Part shown: positions 47,404 through 55,652 of the stretch, piece by piece
Numbering within the stretch: position 1 is the stretch's first letter
Layout: each line of letters opens with the position of its first letter
Assembly: GCA_964457065.1 (NCBI GenBank)
Contig: CAYWDQ010000004.1
Span: 1 to 64,000, forward strand
Origin: Bog-473 sp964457065
Lineage (GTDB): Bacteria > Actinomycetota > Acidimicrobiia > Acidimicrobiales > RAAP-2
Length of the DNA stretch: 64,000 nucleotides
Direction: 5' to 3'
The notes under the pieces: generated by a model
The model's database searches: none
Seen by the model: only the letters and a program-made list of their open reading frames with translations
Told to the model about the DNA's origin: nothing
Program-made: the position numbers and the translations under genes

Positions 47404-47799
47404 TCAGTACAGGATCAGCTGGGTGCAGCGATACGACGCCATCAGCCGCTCGGTCGTCTGGTTCGTCACCATGGCGTCCCAGACCTGGGTCGTGCGCCCG
47501 GTGTGGAGGGGGGACGCCGTCGCCACGACCAGGTCGCCCTCCCTGGCGCTCGAGATGAAGCTGGCCGAGCAGTCGACGGTGGTGAAGCTCTTGGCTCCCT
47601 CGGGCCAGTGGTGGTTCACCCCGAAGGCGCACAGGGCGTCGGCCAGGGTGATGACCACCGGGGCCCACAGGAAGCCGGTCCCGGCAATCAGGTCGTGGGT
47701 GACGGTGAGGCGGGCGATCGGCCCTTCGTCATCGCCGTCGTGCGGTATCTCGATCCCCAGGAGGTTCAAGAAATTGAAGACGTCATAGGGCGGCGGCAC
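47404..47799 (-). CDS. PaaI-like hotdog-fold thioesterase
   Basis: A 131-residue hotdog protein, probably an acyl-CoA thioesterase. The helix and strand pattern is VTHDLIAGTGFLWAPVVITLADALCAFG, then FTTVDCSASFISSAREGDLVVATASPLHTGRTTQVWD. The start is uncertain: GTG 47799 (or 47805, 47817) matches family length. ATG 47883 would add 28 unlikely residues and share the CATG of the divergent hisG start. The substrate is unknown. Confidence 0.82.
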   Translation of the reverse strand: MPPPYDVFNFLNLLGIEIPHDGDDEGPIARLTVTHDLIAGTGFLWAPVVITLADALCAFGVNHHWPEGAKSFTTVDCSASFISSAREGDLVVATASPLHTGRTTQVWDAMVTNQTTERLMASYRCTQLILY

Positions 47800-47881
47800 C
47801 GCCACAGCTTGCCGCACCGGCACGGCCGCCGGCACGCCCCGGGGCCACGATGCACGTCGCCGGTCTGCGAAGATCTGTCCC

Positions 47882-48778
47882 ATGCTCCGCCTCGTCCTGC
47901 CCAAGGGCTCGCTCGAACGCGCCACCATGCAGCTGTTCGAGGACGCCGACCTGGCCGTCAACCGCGCCTCGGACGTCGCCTACCGTGCCGGCATCGGCGA
48001 CCCCCGCATCAGCGAGGTGCGGATCCTGCGGCCCCAGGAGATCCCCGTCTATGTGGCCGACGGGCTCTTCGACCTCGGCATCACGGGCCGCGACTGCATC
48101 GAGGAGCGGGGGAGCGAGGTGGTGTCCCTCGGCGAGCTCGCCTATTCCAAGGCGACCTCCAACCCCGCTCGGATCGTCCTCGCCGTGAGCGCCGACTCGC
48201 CGGCTCGCTCGCTGGCCGAGCTGGCCGCCGCGGTGGCCGATCGCCCCGGCCGCCTGCGCGTCAGCACCGAGTACCCCGAGCTCACCCGCAGGGCGCTCGC
48301 CGCGCACGGCATTGACGCCGACATCGCGCTGTCCTACGGCGCCACGGAGGCCAAGGTGCCCGACATCGCCGACGCCGTGGTCGACATGACCGAGACCGGG
48401 AGCGCGCTGCGCGCCGCGGGGCTCCGGGTGATCGAGACGCTCCTCGTCTCGCACACCGAGCTCATCGCTAACCCCTCCGCCGCGGCCGATCCCGAGAAGC
48501 GCCACGCCATGGAGCAGATCCTCACCCTGTTGCAGGGCACGCTCGAGGCACGGGGCAAGGTGCTCGTCAAGCTCAACGTCGCGGCCGAGAACCTCGATGC
48601 CGTCCTCGCCGTCCTGCCCTCCATGCGCGCCCCGACCATCTCGGAGCTCTCCGGCGGCGGGGCCTTCGCCCTGGAGGCCGTCGTCGCCAAGTCGGACATC
48701 AACATCCTCATCCCGGCACTGCGCGACCAGGGCGCCAGCGACATCCTCGAGATCCCGCTGTCCAAGATCGTCCACTGA
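47882..48778 (+). CDS. hisG: ATP phosphoribosyltransferase, long form
   Basis: A 298-residue first enzyme of histidine synthesis, joining ATP and PRPP. The N-terminal segment is LRLVLPKGSLERATMQLFEDA, the PRPP motif is in VVDMTETGSALRAAGLRVI, and the C-terminal 75 residues are the ACT-like regulatory domain that marks the long, histidine-inhibited form. hisE, its usual actinobacterial partner upstream, is not present here. The cold-shock-like gene follows after one base. Confidence 0.95.
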   Translation: MLRLVLPKGSLERATMQLFEDADLAVNRASDVAYRAGIGDPRISEVRILRPQEIPVYVADGLFDLGITGRDCIEERGSEVVSLGELAYSKATSNPARIVLAVSADSPARSLAELAAAVADRPGRLRVSTEYPELTRRALAAHGIDADIALSYGATEAKVPDIADAVVDMTETGSALRAAGLRVIETLLVSHTELIANPSAAADPEKRHAMEQILTLLQGTLEARGKVLVKLNVAAENLDAVLAVLPSMRAPTISELSGGGAFALEAVVAKSDINILIPALRDQGASDILEIPLSKIVH

Positions 48779-48779
48779 C

Positions 48780-49040
48780 GTGACCGTCCCCGTCGTCCCC
48801 GCCGGGCCTCGTCACGGGCGCGTCGCCTCCTTCGATCCGGCACGCGGCCTCGGGACCGTGGCCGAGGACGGCGGTGGCTCCTACGGCTTCCACGCCACGG
48901 CCATCGCCGACGGGAGCCGCCGCATCGAGGTGGGCGCCGACGTGACCTTCACGGTGGGCCCGGGCCACCGCGGCCTCTACGAGGCGCGGTCGCTGGTGCC
49001 CCTCGACGCCCCGGGCGGCTCCCCCCGGCGCCCGGCGTAG
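48780..49040 (+). CDS. cold-shock-domain-like small protein
   Basis: An 86-residue protein whose middle follows the cold-shock domain plan: GRVASFDPARGLGTVAEDGGGSYGFHATAI, then VGADVTFTVGPGHRGLYEARSL. The RNA-binding aromatic residues of RNP1 (GFGFI) are replaced by GLGTV, and RNP2 is only partly kept. Single-stranded nucleic-acid binding is therefore uncertain. GTG 48780 lies one base after the hisG stop, implying coupling. Confidence 0.78.
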   Translation: MTVPVVPAGPRHGRVASFDPARGLGTVAEDGGGSYGFHATAIADGSRRIEVGADVTFTVGPGHRGLYEARSLVPLDAPGGSPRRPA

Positions 49041-49050
49041 GCCAGACCCT

Positions 49051-49497
49051 CTAGTCGGAGGCCTGGCCCGTGTTGGCGGCGTTGTCGGCACCCGACTGTT
49101 CGGCGCCCTCCAGGCGGACGAAAGCCAGGCGGAGCTGGGACAGGGACTCGTGCAGGGACGGCTCCGCCTCACCGAGGCGGCCGCGGAGGCCGTCGAGCAG
49201 GTAGCCGAGTCCGTCGATGGCCAGCCGGGCCTGGAACAGCATGGGAGGCGTCTGGGAGAGGTAGATGGCGGCCAGCTCGAAGAGCCCGTAGCAGTGGTTG
49301 GCCACCACGACCTCGGCCGGCGTGTTGGCCAGCTGGGCCCGCATGGCGTCGACCTCTGCCTGCGCCTCGGCCTGGGAGGGCTCGGTCGACGGATCGGTGA
49401 CATCCGTGTCGCCGGCGGGGGGGAATCGTGGCGGGGCGCCGCCCTCGCCCTCCCCCTGGGGGAAATGCTCGCCCGACGGTGTCCAAAGGCTGCTCAT
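49051..49497 (-). CDS. DUF1844 family protein
   Basis: A 148-residue protein. A disordered, Pro/Gly/Glu-rich N-terminus of about 45 residues precedes the conserved helical DUF1844 part (ANTPAEVVVANHCYGLFELAAIYLSQTPP, then ARLAIDGLGYLLDGLRGRLG). The function of the family is unknown. In actinobacteria it is commonly found beside infC, as here, divergent from it. ATG 49497 has TATCCT exactly six bases upstream. Confidence 0.88.
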   Translation of the reverse strand: MSSLWTPSGEHFPQGEGEGGAPPRFPPAGDTDVTDPSTEPSQAEAQAEVDAMRAQLANTPAEVVVANHCYGLFELAAIYLSQTPPMLFQARLAIDGLGYLLDGLRGRLGEAEPSLHESLSQLRLAFVRLEGAEQSGADNAANTGQASD

Positions 49498-49502
49498 GCT
49501 GG

Positions 49503-49509
49503 TAGGATA
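49503..49509. promoter_or_regulatory. overlapping -10 elements of the infC operon and the DUF1844 gene
   Basis: TAGGATA reads TAGGAT on the plus strand (49503-49508) and TATCCT on the minus strand (49504-49509). The minus hexamer is exactly six bases before the ATG of the DUF1844 gene (leaderless). The plus hexamer would start a leader of about 185 bases for infC. Confidence 0.5.
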
Positions 49510-49514
49510 TTCAT

Positions 49515-49698
49515 CCTTGACTACTTGGAAGCGGGGCCTCCACTGAGAGGCCTCCACCTGGCCACCGCACTGCACCGCAGAGAGCTCCGTGCGCCAGGTC
49601 GATCGCCCTTCGGGCGCGGGCCTCGCCCGCGGGTCGGCCCCGCCTCCTCCAATTGGCTTGCGGAAGGACCGCGGCCCGAGTGAGAGGTGTGATGACGC
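49515..49698 (+). promoter_or_regulatory. structured 5' leader of infC
   Basis: This stretch between the divergent promoter and infC holds several hairpins: GGCCTC/GAGGCC with loop CACTGA (49535-49552), GCCC-TTC-GGGC, and GCGGG/CCCGC near 49615-49635. The ribosome binding site is AGAGGTG at 49683-49689. I find no complete L20-type control motif. Its role is unproven. Confidence 0.4.
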
Positions 49699-50409
49699 AT
49701 CGTCGCTGAAACCACAACTGAGCACCGGATCAATGACCGAATCCGTGCCCGTGAAGTCCGGCTCGTGGACCCTGACGGTGTGCAACTAGGCATCAAGCCG
49801 CTCCCCGAGGCCCTGGCGATCGCCAAGGAGGCCGACCTCGATCTCGTGGAAGTGGCTCCCATGGCCAACCCGCCCGTCTGCCGGATCATGGACTTCGGCA
49901 AATTCAAGTTCGACGAGGCCCAGCGGGCCAAGGAGAGCCGTCGCAAGACGGTCCATGTCGGGATCAAGGAGATGAAGTACCGGCCCAAGATCGGGCCGGG
50001 CGACTTCGACACCAAGACCCGGCAGGTGGCAAAGTTCCTGGGCGAGGGGCACAAGGTCAAGATCACGATCATGTTCCGCGGCCGCGAGGTGTACCACCCC
50101 GAGCACGGCAAGCGGATCCTGGACCGGATCGCCGAGCAGATGGAGGGCATCGCCAAGGTGGAGGCCGAGCCCAAGCTCGACAACCGCAACATGATCATGG
50201 TGCTCGCCCCCGACAAGCGGGCCCGCCAGGCGGCGCAGTCGAGGGCATCCAACCAGCAGCGTCCCGGGAAGCCCACGCCCACCGCCAAGGCGGAGGTCGG
50301 GCCCGAGGGTCCGGCGGACTCCCCGCCGCCCGAGGGGAACGGGAGCGCGCAGCCGGCCGGAGAGGCCCATGGGGTCAGCGAAGTCGCCGCATCAGCCGAA
50401 GAGGGATGA
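49699..50409 (+). CDS. infC: translation initiation factor IF-3, ATC start codon
   Basis: A 236-residue IF-3. The N-domain (EHRINDRIRAREVRLVDPDG, then LDLVEVAPMANPPVCRIMDFGKFKFDEAQ) and C-domain (MKYRPKIGPGDFDTKTRQVAKFLGEGHKVKITIMFRGRE) are complete, with a Pro/Ala/Glu tail of about 60 residues. The essential RIN-x-x-IRA part lies upstream of the first GTG (49765). An in-frame TGA (49693) leaves ATC 49699 as the only plausible initiation codon. A non-canonical start on infC allows IF-3 to repress its own translation. rpmI and rplT follow. Confidence 0.93.
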   Translation: MVAETTTEHRINDRIRAREVRLVDPDGVQLGIKPLPEALAIAKEADLDLVEVAPMANPPVCRIMDFGKFKFDEAQRAKESRRKTVHVGIKEMKYRPKIGPGDFDTKTRQVAKFLGEGHKVKITIMFRGREVYHPEHGKRILDRIAEQMEGIAKVEAEPKLDNRNMIMVLAPDKRARQAAQSRASNQQRPGKPTPTAKAEVGPEGPADSPPPEGNGSAQPAGEAHGVSEVAASAEEG

Positions 50410-50413
50410 CGCA

Positions 50414-50608
50414 ATGCCGAAGATGAAGACGGACAGGGGCGCCGCCAAGCGCATCAAGGTGACCGGCACCGGCCGCCTGCGCCGGCGCAAGGCCTTCCGG
50501 TCGCACCTGCTGGAGAAGAAGACGAGCGTGCGCACGCGCCGGCTCGGGCGTGAGTCCGACATCGCCAAGGCCGACGAGCGGGCGACGCGCCGGATGCTGG
50601 GCATCTGA
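50414..50608 (+). CDS. rpmI: 50S ribosomal protein L35
   Basis: A 64-residue, highly basic L35 (MPKMKTDRGAAKRIKVTGTG, then GRLRRRKAFRSHLLEKK). ATG 50414 is four bases after the infC stop, with GAGGG upstream. The length is normal. Confidence 0.97.
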   Translation: MPKMKTDRGAAKRIKVTGTGRLRRRKAFRSHLLEKKTSVRTRRLGRESDIAKADERATRRMLGI

Positions 50609-50684
50609 GCGCAGGCATTCGCATCGGCGCGCCGGCGCACACCCACCCGACACCCCACGAGAATTCGAAGAGAGGAGCACCCCC

Positions 50685-51068
50685 ATGGCCAGAGTGAAGC
50701 GTGCCGTCCACGGCCGCAAGCACCACCGCGCTGTCCTGGAGCAGGCGAAGGGGTACTACGGCAACAAGAGCCGTTCCTACCGGGCCGCCAACGAGCAGCT
50801 CATGCACTCGATGCAGTACGCGTTCCGCGACCGGCGGGCCCGCAAGGGTGACTTCCGCAAGCTGTGGATACAGCGCATCAACGCCGGCGCCCGCCAGCAC
50901 GGCCTCAGCTACAGCAGGCTCATCAACGGCCTGCATCTCGCCGGAGTCGAGGTCGACCGCAAGGTGTTGGCCGATCTCGCCGTCAGCGACCCCGAGGCGT
51001 TCGGCGCGCTCGTAGAGACCGCGCAGGCCGCGCTGTCGAACGCGCCCGTGGCGGAGGTCGCTTCCTGA
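50685..51068 (+). CDS. rplT: 50S ribosomal protein L20
   Basis: A 127-residue L20, needed for early 50S assembly (MARVKRAVHGRKHHRAVLEQ, then GYYGNKSRSYRAANEQ and LWIQRINAGARQHGLSYSRL). The ribosome binding site is AGAGGAG at 50670-50676. The TGA stop overlaps the CTG start proposed for the next gene. Confidence 0.97.
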   Translation: MARVKRAVHGRKHHRAVLEQAKGYYGNKSRSYRAANEQLMHSMQYAFRDRRARKGDFRKLWIQRINAGARQHGLSYSRLINGLHLAGVEVDRKVLADLAVSDPEAFGALVETAQAALSNAPVAEVAS

Positions 51069-51931
51069 CCCAGCGGCTGGCCTTCACGCACCGGCGGGTC
51101 CGCCGGCTGCGGGGCCTGCTGCAGAAGCGTTCGGCGCGCTGGAGCGAGCGGGCCTTCGTCGCCGAGGGAGCGGAGCTCATCCGCTGTGCCCTCGACGCGG
51201 GCATGCCTCTCGAGTCGGTCTACGTCTCGCCCGAGGGCGACCAGGATCGTGCCACCCAGGACGTCTGCCGGCGGGCGAGCGCGGCCGGGGCCCGGGTCTT
51301 CCCCCTGGGGGCCGGGGTGCTGGAGCGGGTGGCCGACACGGTGACGCCCCAGCCCGTGCTCGCCGTGCTGCCGATGCTCGAGGAGCCGCCCACCGGAGCG
51401 GATGTGTGGTCGGCCCACCCTGACTCGCTGGTCGTCGTCCTGGTCGACGTGCGCGACCCGGGCAACGCCGGCACCGTGCTGCGGGCTGCGGACGCCTCGG
51501 GCTCCACGGCAGTGCTCTTCGCGGGCGAGTCCGTCGACCCGTACAACCCCAAGACGGTGCGGGCCTCGGCCGGGTCGCTCTTCCACGTCCCCCTGGGGGT
51601 GCGGGACGATCCCTCCACCCTGGCCTCCGACCTGTCGGCGGCCGGCTTCCGGACCCTCGCGACCGTCGTGCGGAACGGCCAGGACTACGCCGACCTCGAC
51701 TGGTCCGTGCCGACGGCGCTCTTCCTCGGGAACGAGTCCTCCGGGCTCGATGCCGCCCTGTGCGGGGAGCTCGCCGGATCGCTCGCCATCCCCATGGCGG
51801 GTCGGGCCGAGTCGCTCAACGTCGGCGTGGCCTGCGCGGTGGTCTGCTTCGAGGCCTTCCGGCAGCGCCGGGGGGGTGGGCCCGGGGCACGTAGCATCTC
51901 GGGCGGCGGCAAGGCTCGACATGGTGACTGA
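51065..51931 (+). CDS. TrmH/SpoU-family RNA 2'-O-methyltransferase, probable CTG start
   Basis: A 288-residue SPOUT methyltransferase. An N-terminal substrate-binding domain (RRVRRLRGLLQKRSARWSERAFVAEGAELI) precedes the knotted SAM domain (VDVRDPGNAGTVLRAADASG, then ALFLGNESSGL and IPMAGRAESLNVGVACAV). The N-terminal domain is in frame back to the rplT stop, but no ATG, GTG or TTG occurs before codon 50. CTG 51065, overlapping the rplT stop as CTGA, is the best start; CTG 51077 is an alternative. The target RNA is unknown. Confidence 0.9.
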   Translation: MTQRLAFTHRRVRRLRGLLQKRSARWSERAFVAEGAELIRCALDAGMPLESVYVSPEGDQDRATQDVCRRASAAGARVFPLGAGVLERVADTVTPQPVLAVLPMLEEPPTGADVWSAHPDSLVVVLVDVRDPGNAGTVLRAADASGSTAVLFAGESVDPYNPKTVRASAGSLFHVPLGVRDDPSTLASDLSAAGFRTLATVVRNGQDYADLDWSVPTALFLGNESSGLDAALCGELAGSLAIPMAGRAESLNVGVACAVVCFEAFRQRRGGGPGARSISGGGKARHGD

Positions 51932-52994
51932 CAACGTGGAACTCGACATCGAGGGCATCGCCGGCGACGGCGAGCGGGCCATCGCGGGCGCGCACTCGAC
52001 GGAAGTGCTCGCGCAGGTCGAGACCGAGTACCTGGGCAAGCGCTCGGCACTCACCCGGGCCCACCGCACCCTGGGCGGCCTGAGCCCCGAGGCGCGCAAG
52101 GAGGCCGGGCGCCGCCTCAACGAGGTCCGCACGCGGCTCGAGTCCCAGCTGGCCGGCCGCCGGACCGCACTGGCCGAGGCCGAACGCGCCGGGGCCCTGC
52201 GGGCGGACCGCCTCGACCTGACGGAGGTGATTCCCGCCCAGGTGCTCGCCGCGCCCTCTCGGGGCCATCTCCACCTCGTGACCCAGGCCCGGGACGAGCT
52301 CGAGGACGTCTTCGTGGGCATGGGCTTCGGCGTTGCCGAGGGCCCGGAGGCCGAGACGGACTGGTACAACTTCGAGGCGCTGAACATCCCGCCGGCCCAC
52401 CCCGCTCGCGGCATGTACGACACCATGTACCTCGACATCGGGGAACCCGAGACTGTGTTGCTGCGCACCCACACGTCCCCGGTCCAGATCCACCTCATGG
52501 AGGAGGCGGTCCGTTCGGGCACGCTGCCCATCCACGCCGTCATGCCGGGGAAGTGCTTCCGCCTCGACACCCCAGACGCCCGGCATCTCCCGGTGTTCAA
52601 CCAGATCGAGGGGTTGGTCGTCGACCGCGACATCACCTTCGGCGACCTCGCCGGCACCATCCAGTCCTTCACCGAGGCCTACTTCGGTGAGGGCATGCAG
52701 TCGCGACTACGGCCGGCCTACTTCCCCTTCACCGAGCCGTCGGCCGAGTTGGAGATCACCTGCACCCTCTGCCTGGGCGAGGGGTGCCGCACGTGCTCGC
52801 ACACGGGCTGGATCGAGCTGGGAGGCTGCGGCATGGTCGACCCCGCCGTGTTCGCCGCGGTCGGGATCGACCACGCCGTCTGGTCGGGCTTTGCCTTCGG
52901 CTTCGGGATCGACCGCCTCGTCCAGATGCGCCACGCCATTCCCGACATGCGCTCCTTCCTCGAGAACGACATCCGCTTCCTCTCGCAGTTCTGA
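51921..52994 (+). CDS. pheS: phenylalanyl-tRNA synthetase alpha subunit
   Basis: A 357-residue class II synthetase catalytic chain. An N-terminal coiled coil (about 1-95) precedes motif 2 and 3 segments (GKCFRLDTPDARHLPVFNQIEG, GFAFGFGIDRLVQMRHAIPDMR). The usual TH and FHQ of motif 2 read RH and FNQ. A four-Cys insert (CTLCLGEGCRTC) may hold zinc. ATG 51921 overlaps the methyltransferase end by 11 bases. Confidence 0.95.
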   Translation: MVTDNVELDIEGIAGDGERAIAGAHSTEVLAQVETEYLGKRSALTRAHRTLGGLSPEARKEAGRRLNEVRTRLESQLAGRRTALAEAERAGALRADRLDLTEVIPAQVLAAPSRGHLHLVTQARDELEDVFVGMGFGVAEGPEAETDWYNFEALNIPPAHPARGMYDTMYLDIGEPETVLLRTHTSPVQIHLMEEAVRSGTLPIHAVMPGKCFRLDTPDARHLPVFNQIEGLVVDRDITFGDLAGTIQSFTEAYFGEGMQSRLRPAYFPFTEPSAELEITCTLCLGEGCRTCSHTGWIELGGCGMVDPAVFAAVGIDHAVWSGFAFGFGIDRLVQMRHAIPDMRSFLENDIRFLSQF

Positions 52995-53045
52995 CCCCTT
53001 CCCCGATCACATAGCCCACCAACGAGAGAGACCTCCTAGACCACC

Positions 53046-55607
53046 GTGCGCGCTCCGCTCAGCTGGCTCCGTGACTTCGCTCCCTTTCCCGACGACGTCG
53101 GGGAGCTGCGGGCCGCGCTCGACGACCTGGGGCTGGTCGTCGAGGCGATCGAGCACGTGGGCGAAGGACTGGGCGACGTCGTCGTGAGCCGGGTCCTCGA
53201 GATCAGCCCGATCGAGGGGGCCGACCGGATCCGGCGGGTGGTGGTCGATGCCGGTGCGGAGCCGCTCGAGATCGTGTGCGGGGCGCACAACTTCGCGGTG
53301 GGGGACCGGGTCCCCCTCGCCCCGGTTGGCGCCATCCTTCCGGGGGGCTTCGAGATCGGCCGTCAAAAGATGCGGGGCGTGTGGTCCAACGGGATGCTGT
53401 GCTCGGGCAAGGAGCTCGGGATCTCCGACGACGGTGCGGGGCTGCTGATCCTCGGTGACGAGGCGCCGGGCGAACCGGGCACCCCACTGGTCGAGGCGGT
53501 CGGACTGGAACCCGACACCGTGTTCGACATCACCGTGGAGGGCAACCGTCCCGACGCGTGGTGCATCGTCGGGATCGCCCGCGACCTGGCCGCCCGCCTC
53601 GGTCTGCCGTTCTCGGCTCCCGAGCCGCCCGAGTCGCCGCCCAGCGGTCGGCCGGTCGAGCCATTGGCCACCGCGGCGGTGGAGTCGCCCGACCTGTGCC
53701 CGAGGCTCACCGTGTCGGTGCTCACCGACGTCGTGGTCGGGCCGTCGCCGCGCCGGATCGCCCAACGACTGCTGCTGGCCGGCATGCGGCCGATCAACAA
53801 CGTGGTCGACGCGTCGAACTACGTGATGCTCGAGCTGGGCCAGCCCACCCACCCCTACGACCTGTCGCTCCTTCCCGGTCGCGGGCTGCTCGTCCGGCGG
53901 GCGCGCGAGGGTGAGACGCTCGTGACGCTCGACGGGGCGGAGCGCACGGTAGGCGTGCGCGGGCGGAGCCTGGGTGACACGGGGGAGGACTGCCTCATCT
54001 GCGACGCCGAGGGCACGCCGGTGGGCATCGGCGGCGTCATGGGCGGCGCGTCGTCCGAGATCACCGGTTCCACGACCGACGTCCTCCTCGAAGCGGCCTA
54101 CTTCACTCCCATGGCGATCGCCCGCACCTCCAAGCGCCTGGGCCTGCGCACCGAGGCATCGGCGCGCTTCGAGCGCGGCTGCGACCCGTGGGGGATAGAG
54201 CCGGCGGTGCGCCGTTTCTGCGAGGTCCTGGCCGCGAGCGTCCCCGGTCTCCGCGTCGCCGACGGCATGCTCGACGTCCGCGGCGACGTGCCCGAGCCCT
54301 TCGTCGTCTCGGTGCCCGTGGCGCGGGTCCACCGTCAGATCGGTGTCGCACTCGGCCGGGACGAGATCGCCGGGCTCATCGAGCCGATCGGCTTCACGGT
54401 GATGGACCTCGCGGGCGACGCCGCCGGCGCCACCGCCGGCGCGGGAGGTGGGGACGGGCAGGTGACGGTCGTCGTGCCGACGAACCGGCCCGACGTGCGC
54501 GCAGAGCCCTACGGGGTCGACGACGTGATCGAGGAGATCGCGCGCATGTTCGGGTACGGCAACGTGCCGCGGCGCGTGCCGACATGGCCCCAGCCGGGGG
54601 GACTGACCTCGGTGCAGCGGTCGCGGCGCCTCCTCAAGGACATCCTGTGCGGATTGGGTGCGTCGGAGGGTTGGACGGACACCTTCGTCTCGGCGGCCGC
54701 GCACGCCGACATCGGCCTGCCGGGCCGTGAGGTGCGGGTGACCAATCCGCTCGACGCCGAGAGGCCCTACCTGCGGCGATCCCTCATGCCGGGCCTGCTC
54801 GGGGCGCTGGCCTACAACGCCGGGCGGCGCCAGCCCGAGGTGCGCCTCTTCGAGGTGGGCGACGTCTTCTCCCATCCCGACGACGGCGCGCCGCGGGTGG
54901 TCGAGCGCGCCGGCGCAGGCGGGGCCGAGACCGCCGTGCTGCCGGGCGAGCGCGAGATGCTCTCGGCCGTCTTCGCCCGGGACAGCGACGACGCACGGGA
55001 CGCCGTGGCCTCGTGGCACGTGATCGCCGAGTCGCTCCATCTCGCCGACGTCCGGCTGGTGGCACCGAGCGACGGGCTGCCCCCGCTCCCGGGCCTGCAC
55101 CCGACGCGGTCGGCCCATGTGGTGGCCCACGGCGGGAGCACCGGCTCGGTCACGATCGGCTCGGTCGGGGAGATCGACCCCGCAGTCGCCGTCACGTTCG
55201 GGCTCACCAGTGCCTCGGGCAGCGCCACGTCGCCGCGGCGCGTCGGTTGGCTCGAGCTCGACCTCGGCCTGCTGTTCGACGGCACGCGCGTCCCCCGTCG
55301 CACGACGGTGGGCGGCGCGGTCAGCCGCTTCCCTTCGTCCGACATCGACCTGGCCTTCGTGGTCGAGGACAGGTACCCGGCCGACGTCGTCGCGGACACG
55401 CTGCGCCGTGCCGCCGGCGACCTGCTCGAGTCGGTGACCCTCTTCGACGTCTACCGGGGGGCCGGGATGATCGAGGGGACGCGCAGCCTGGCCTACCGCC
55501 TGCGCTTCTGCTCGCCCGAGCGTACGCTCACCGACGAGGAGGTCGGCGTGCTGCGCACCCGCTGCATCGACGCCCTCGCGACCGAGTTCCGAGCGGCACT
55601 ACGTTGA
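53046..55607 (+). CDS. pheT: phenylalanyl-tRNA synthetase beta subunit
   Basis: An 853-residue beta chain. In order: the N-terminal strand MRAPLSWLRDF, a tRNA-binding OB domain (about 40-150, EIVCGAHNFAVGD), the B3/B4 editing domain (RPINNVVDASNYVMLELGQPTH), the B5 domain, a catalytic-like core (about 490-690) and a C-terminal ferredoxin-like anticodon-binding domain (about 755-853). Start GTG 53046; GAGAGAGAC lies about 14 bases upstream. Confidence 0.96.
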   Translation: MRAPLSWLRDFAPFPDDVGELRAALDDLGLVVEAIEHVGEGLGDVVVSRVLEISPIEGADRIRRVVVDAGAEPLEIVCGAHNFAVGDRVPLAPVGAILPGGFEIGRQKMRGVWSNGMLCSGKELGISDDGAGLLILGDEAPGEPGTPLVEAVGLEPDTVFDITVEGNRPDAWCIVGIARDLAARLGLPFSAPEPPESPPSGRPVEPLATAAVESPDLCPRLTVSVLTDVVVGPSPRRIAQRLLLAGMRPINNVVDASNYVMLELGQPTHPYDLSLLPGRGLLVRRAREGETLVTLDGAERTVGVRGRSLGDTGEDCLICDAEGTPVGIGGVMGGASSEITGSTTDVLLEAAYFTPMAIARTSKRLGLRTEASARFERGCDPWGIEPAVRRFCEVLAASVPGLRVADGMLDVRGDVPEPFVVSVPVARVHRQIGVALGRDEIAGLIEPIGFTVMDLAGDAAGATAGAGGGDGQVTVVVPTNRPDVRAEPYGVDDVIEEIARMFGYGNVPRRVPTWPQPGGLTSVQRSRRLLKDILCGLGASEGWTDTFVSAAAHADIGLPGREVRVTNPLDAERPYLRRSLMPGLLGALAYNAGRRQPEVRLFEVGDVFSHPDDGAPRVVERAGAGGAETAVLPGEREMLSAVFARDSDDARDAVASWHVIAESLHLADVRLVAPSDGLPPLPGLHPTRSAHVVAHGGSTGSVTIGSVGEIDPAVAVTFGLTSASGSATSPRRVGWLELDLGLLFDGTRVPRRTTVGGAVSRFPSSDIDLAFVVEDRYPADVVADTLRRAAGDLLESVTLFDVYRGAGMIEGTRSLAYRLRFCSPERTLTDEEVGVLRTRCIDALATEFRAALR

Positions 55608-55650
55608 CCCCATGACGGGCGGCCTCGGTCGCCGCGGGCTGCGGCCCTGA
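55600..55650 (+). promoter_or_regulatory. leaderless upstream ORF before the FkbM gene
   Basis: TACGTT at 55600-55605 is followed by exactly six bases and ATG 55612. That opens a 12-residue frame (MTGGLGRRGLRP) whose TGA (55648-55650) ends two bases before the GTG of the FkbM gene. The FkbM gene has no ribosome binding site of its own, so reinitiation after this frame is a plausible way to translate it. Confidence 0.45.
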
Positions 55651-55652
55651 AG

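Noticed and set aside
49515..49698. Ribosomal-protein L20 autoregulatory leader
   Set aside because: Hairpins are present, but I could not find the paired motif expected for L20 binding; described only as a structured leader.
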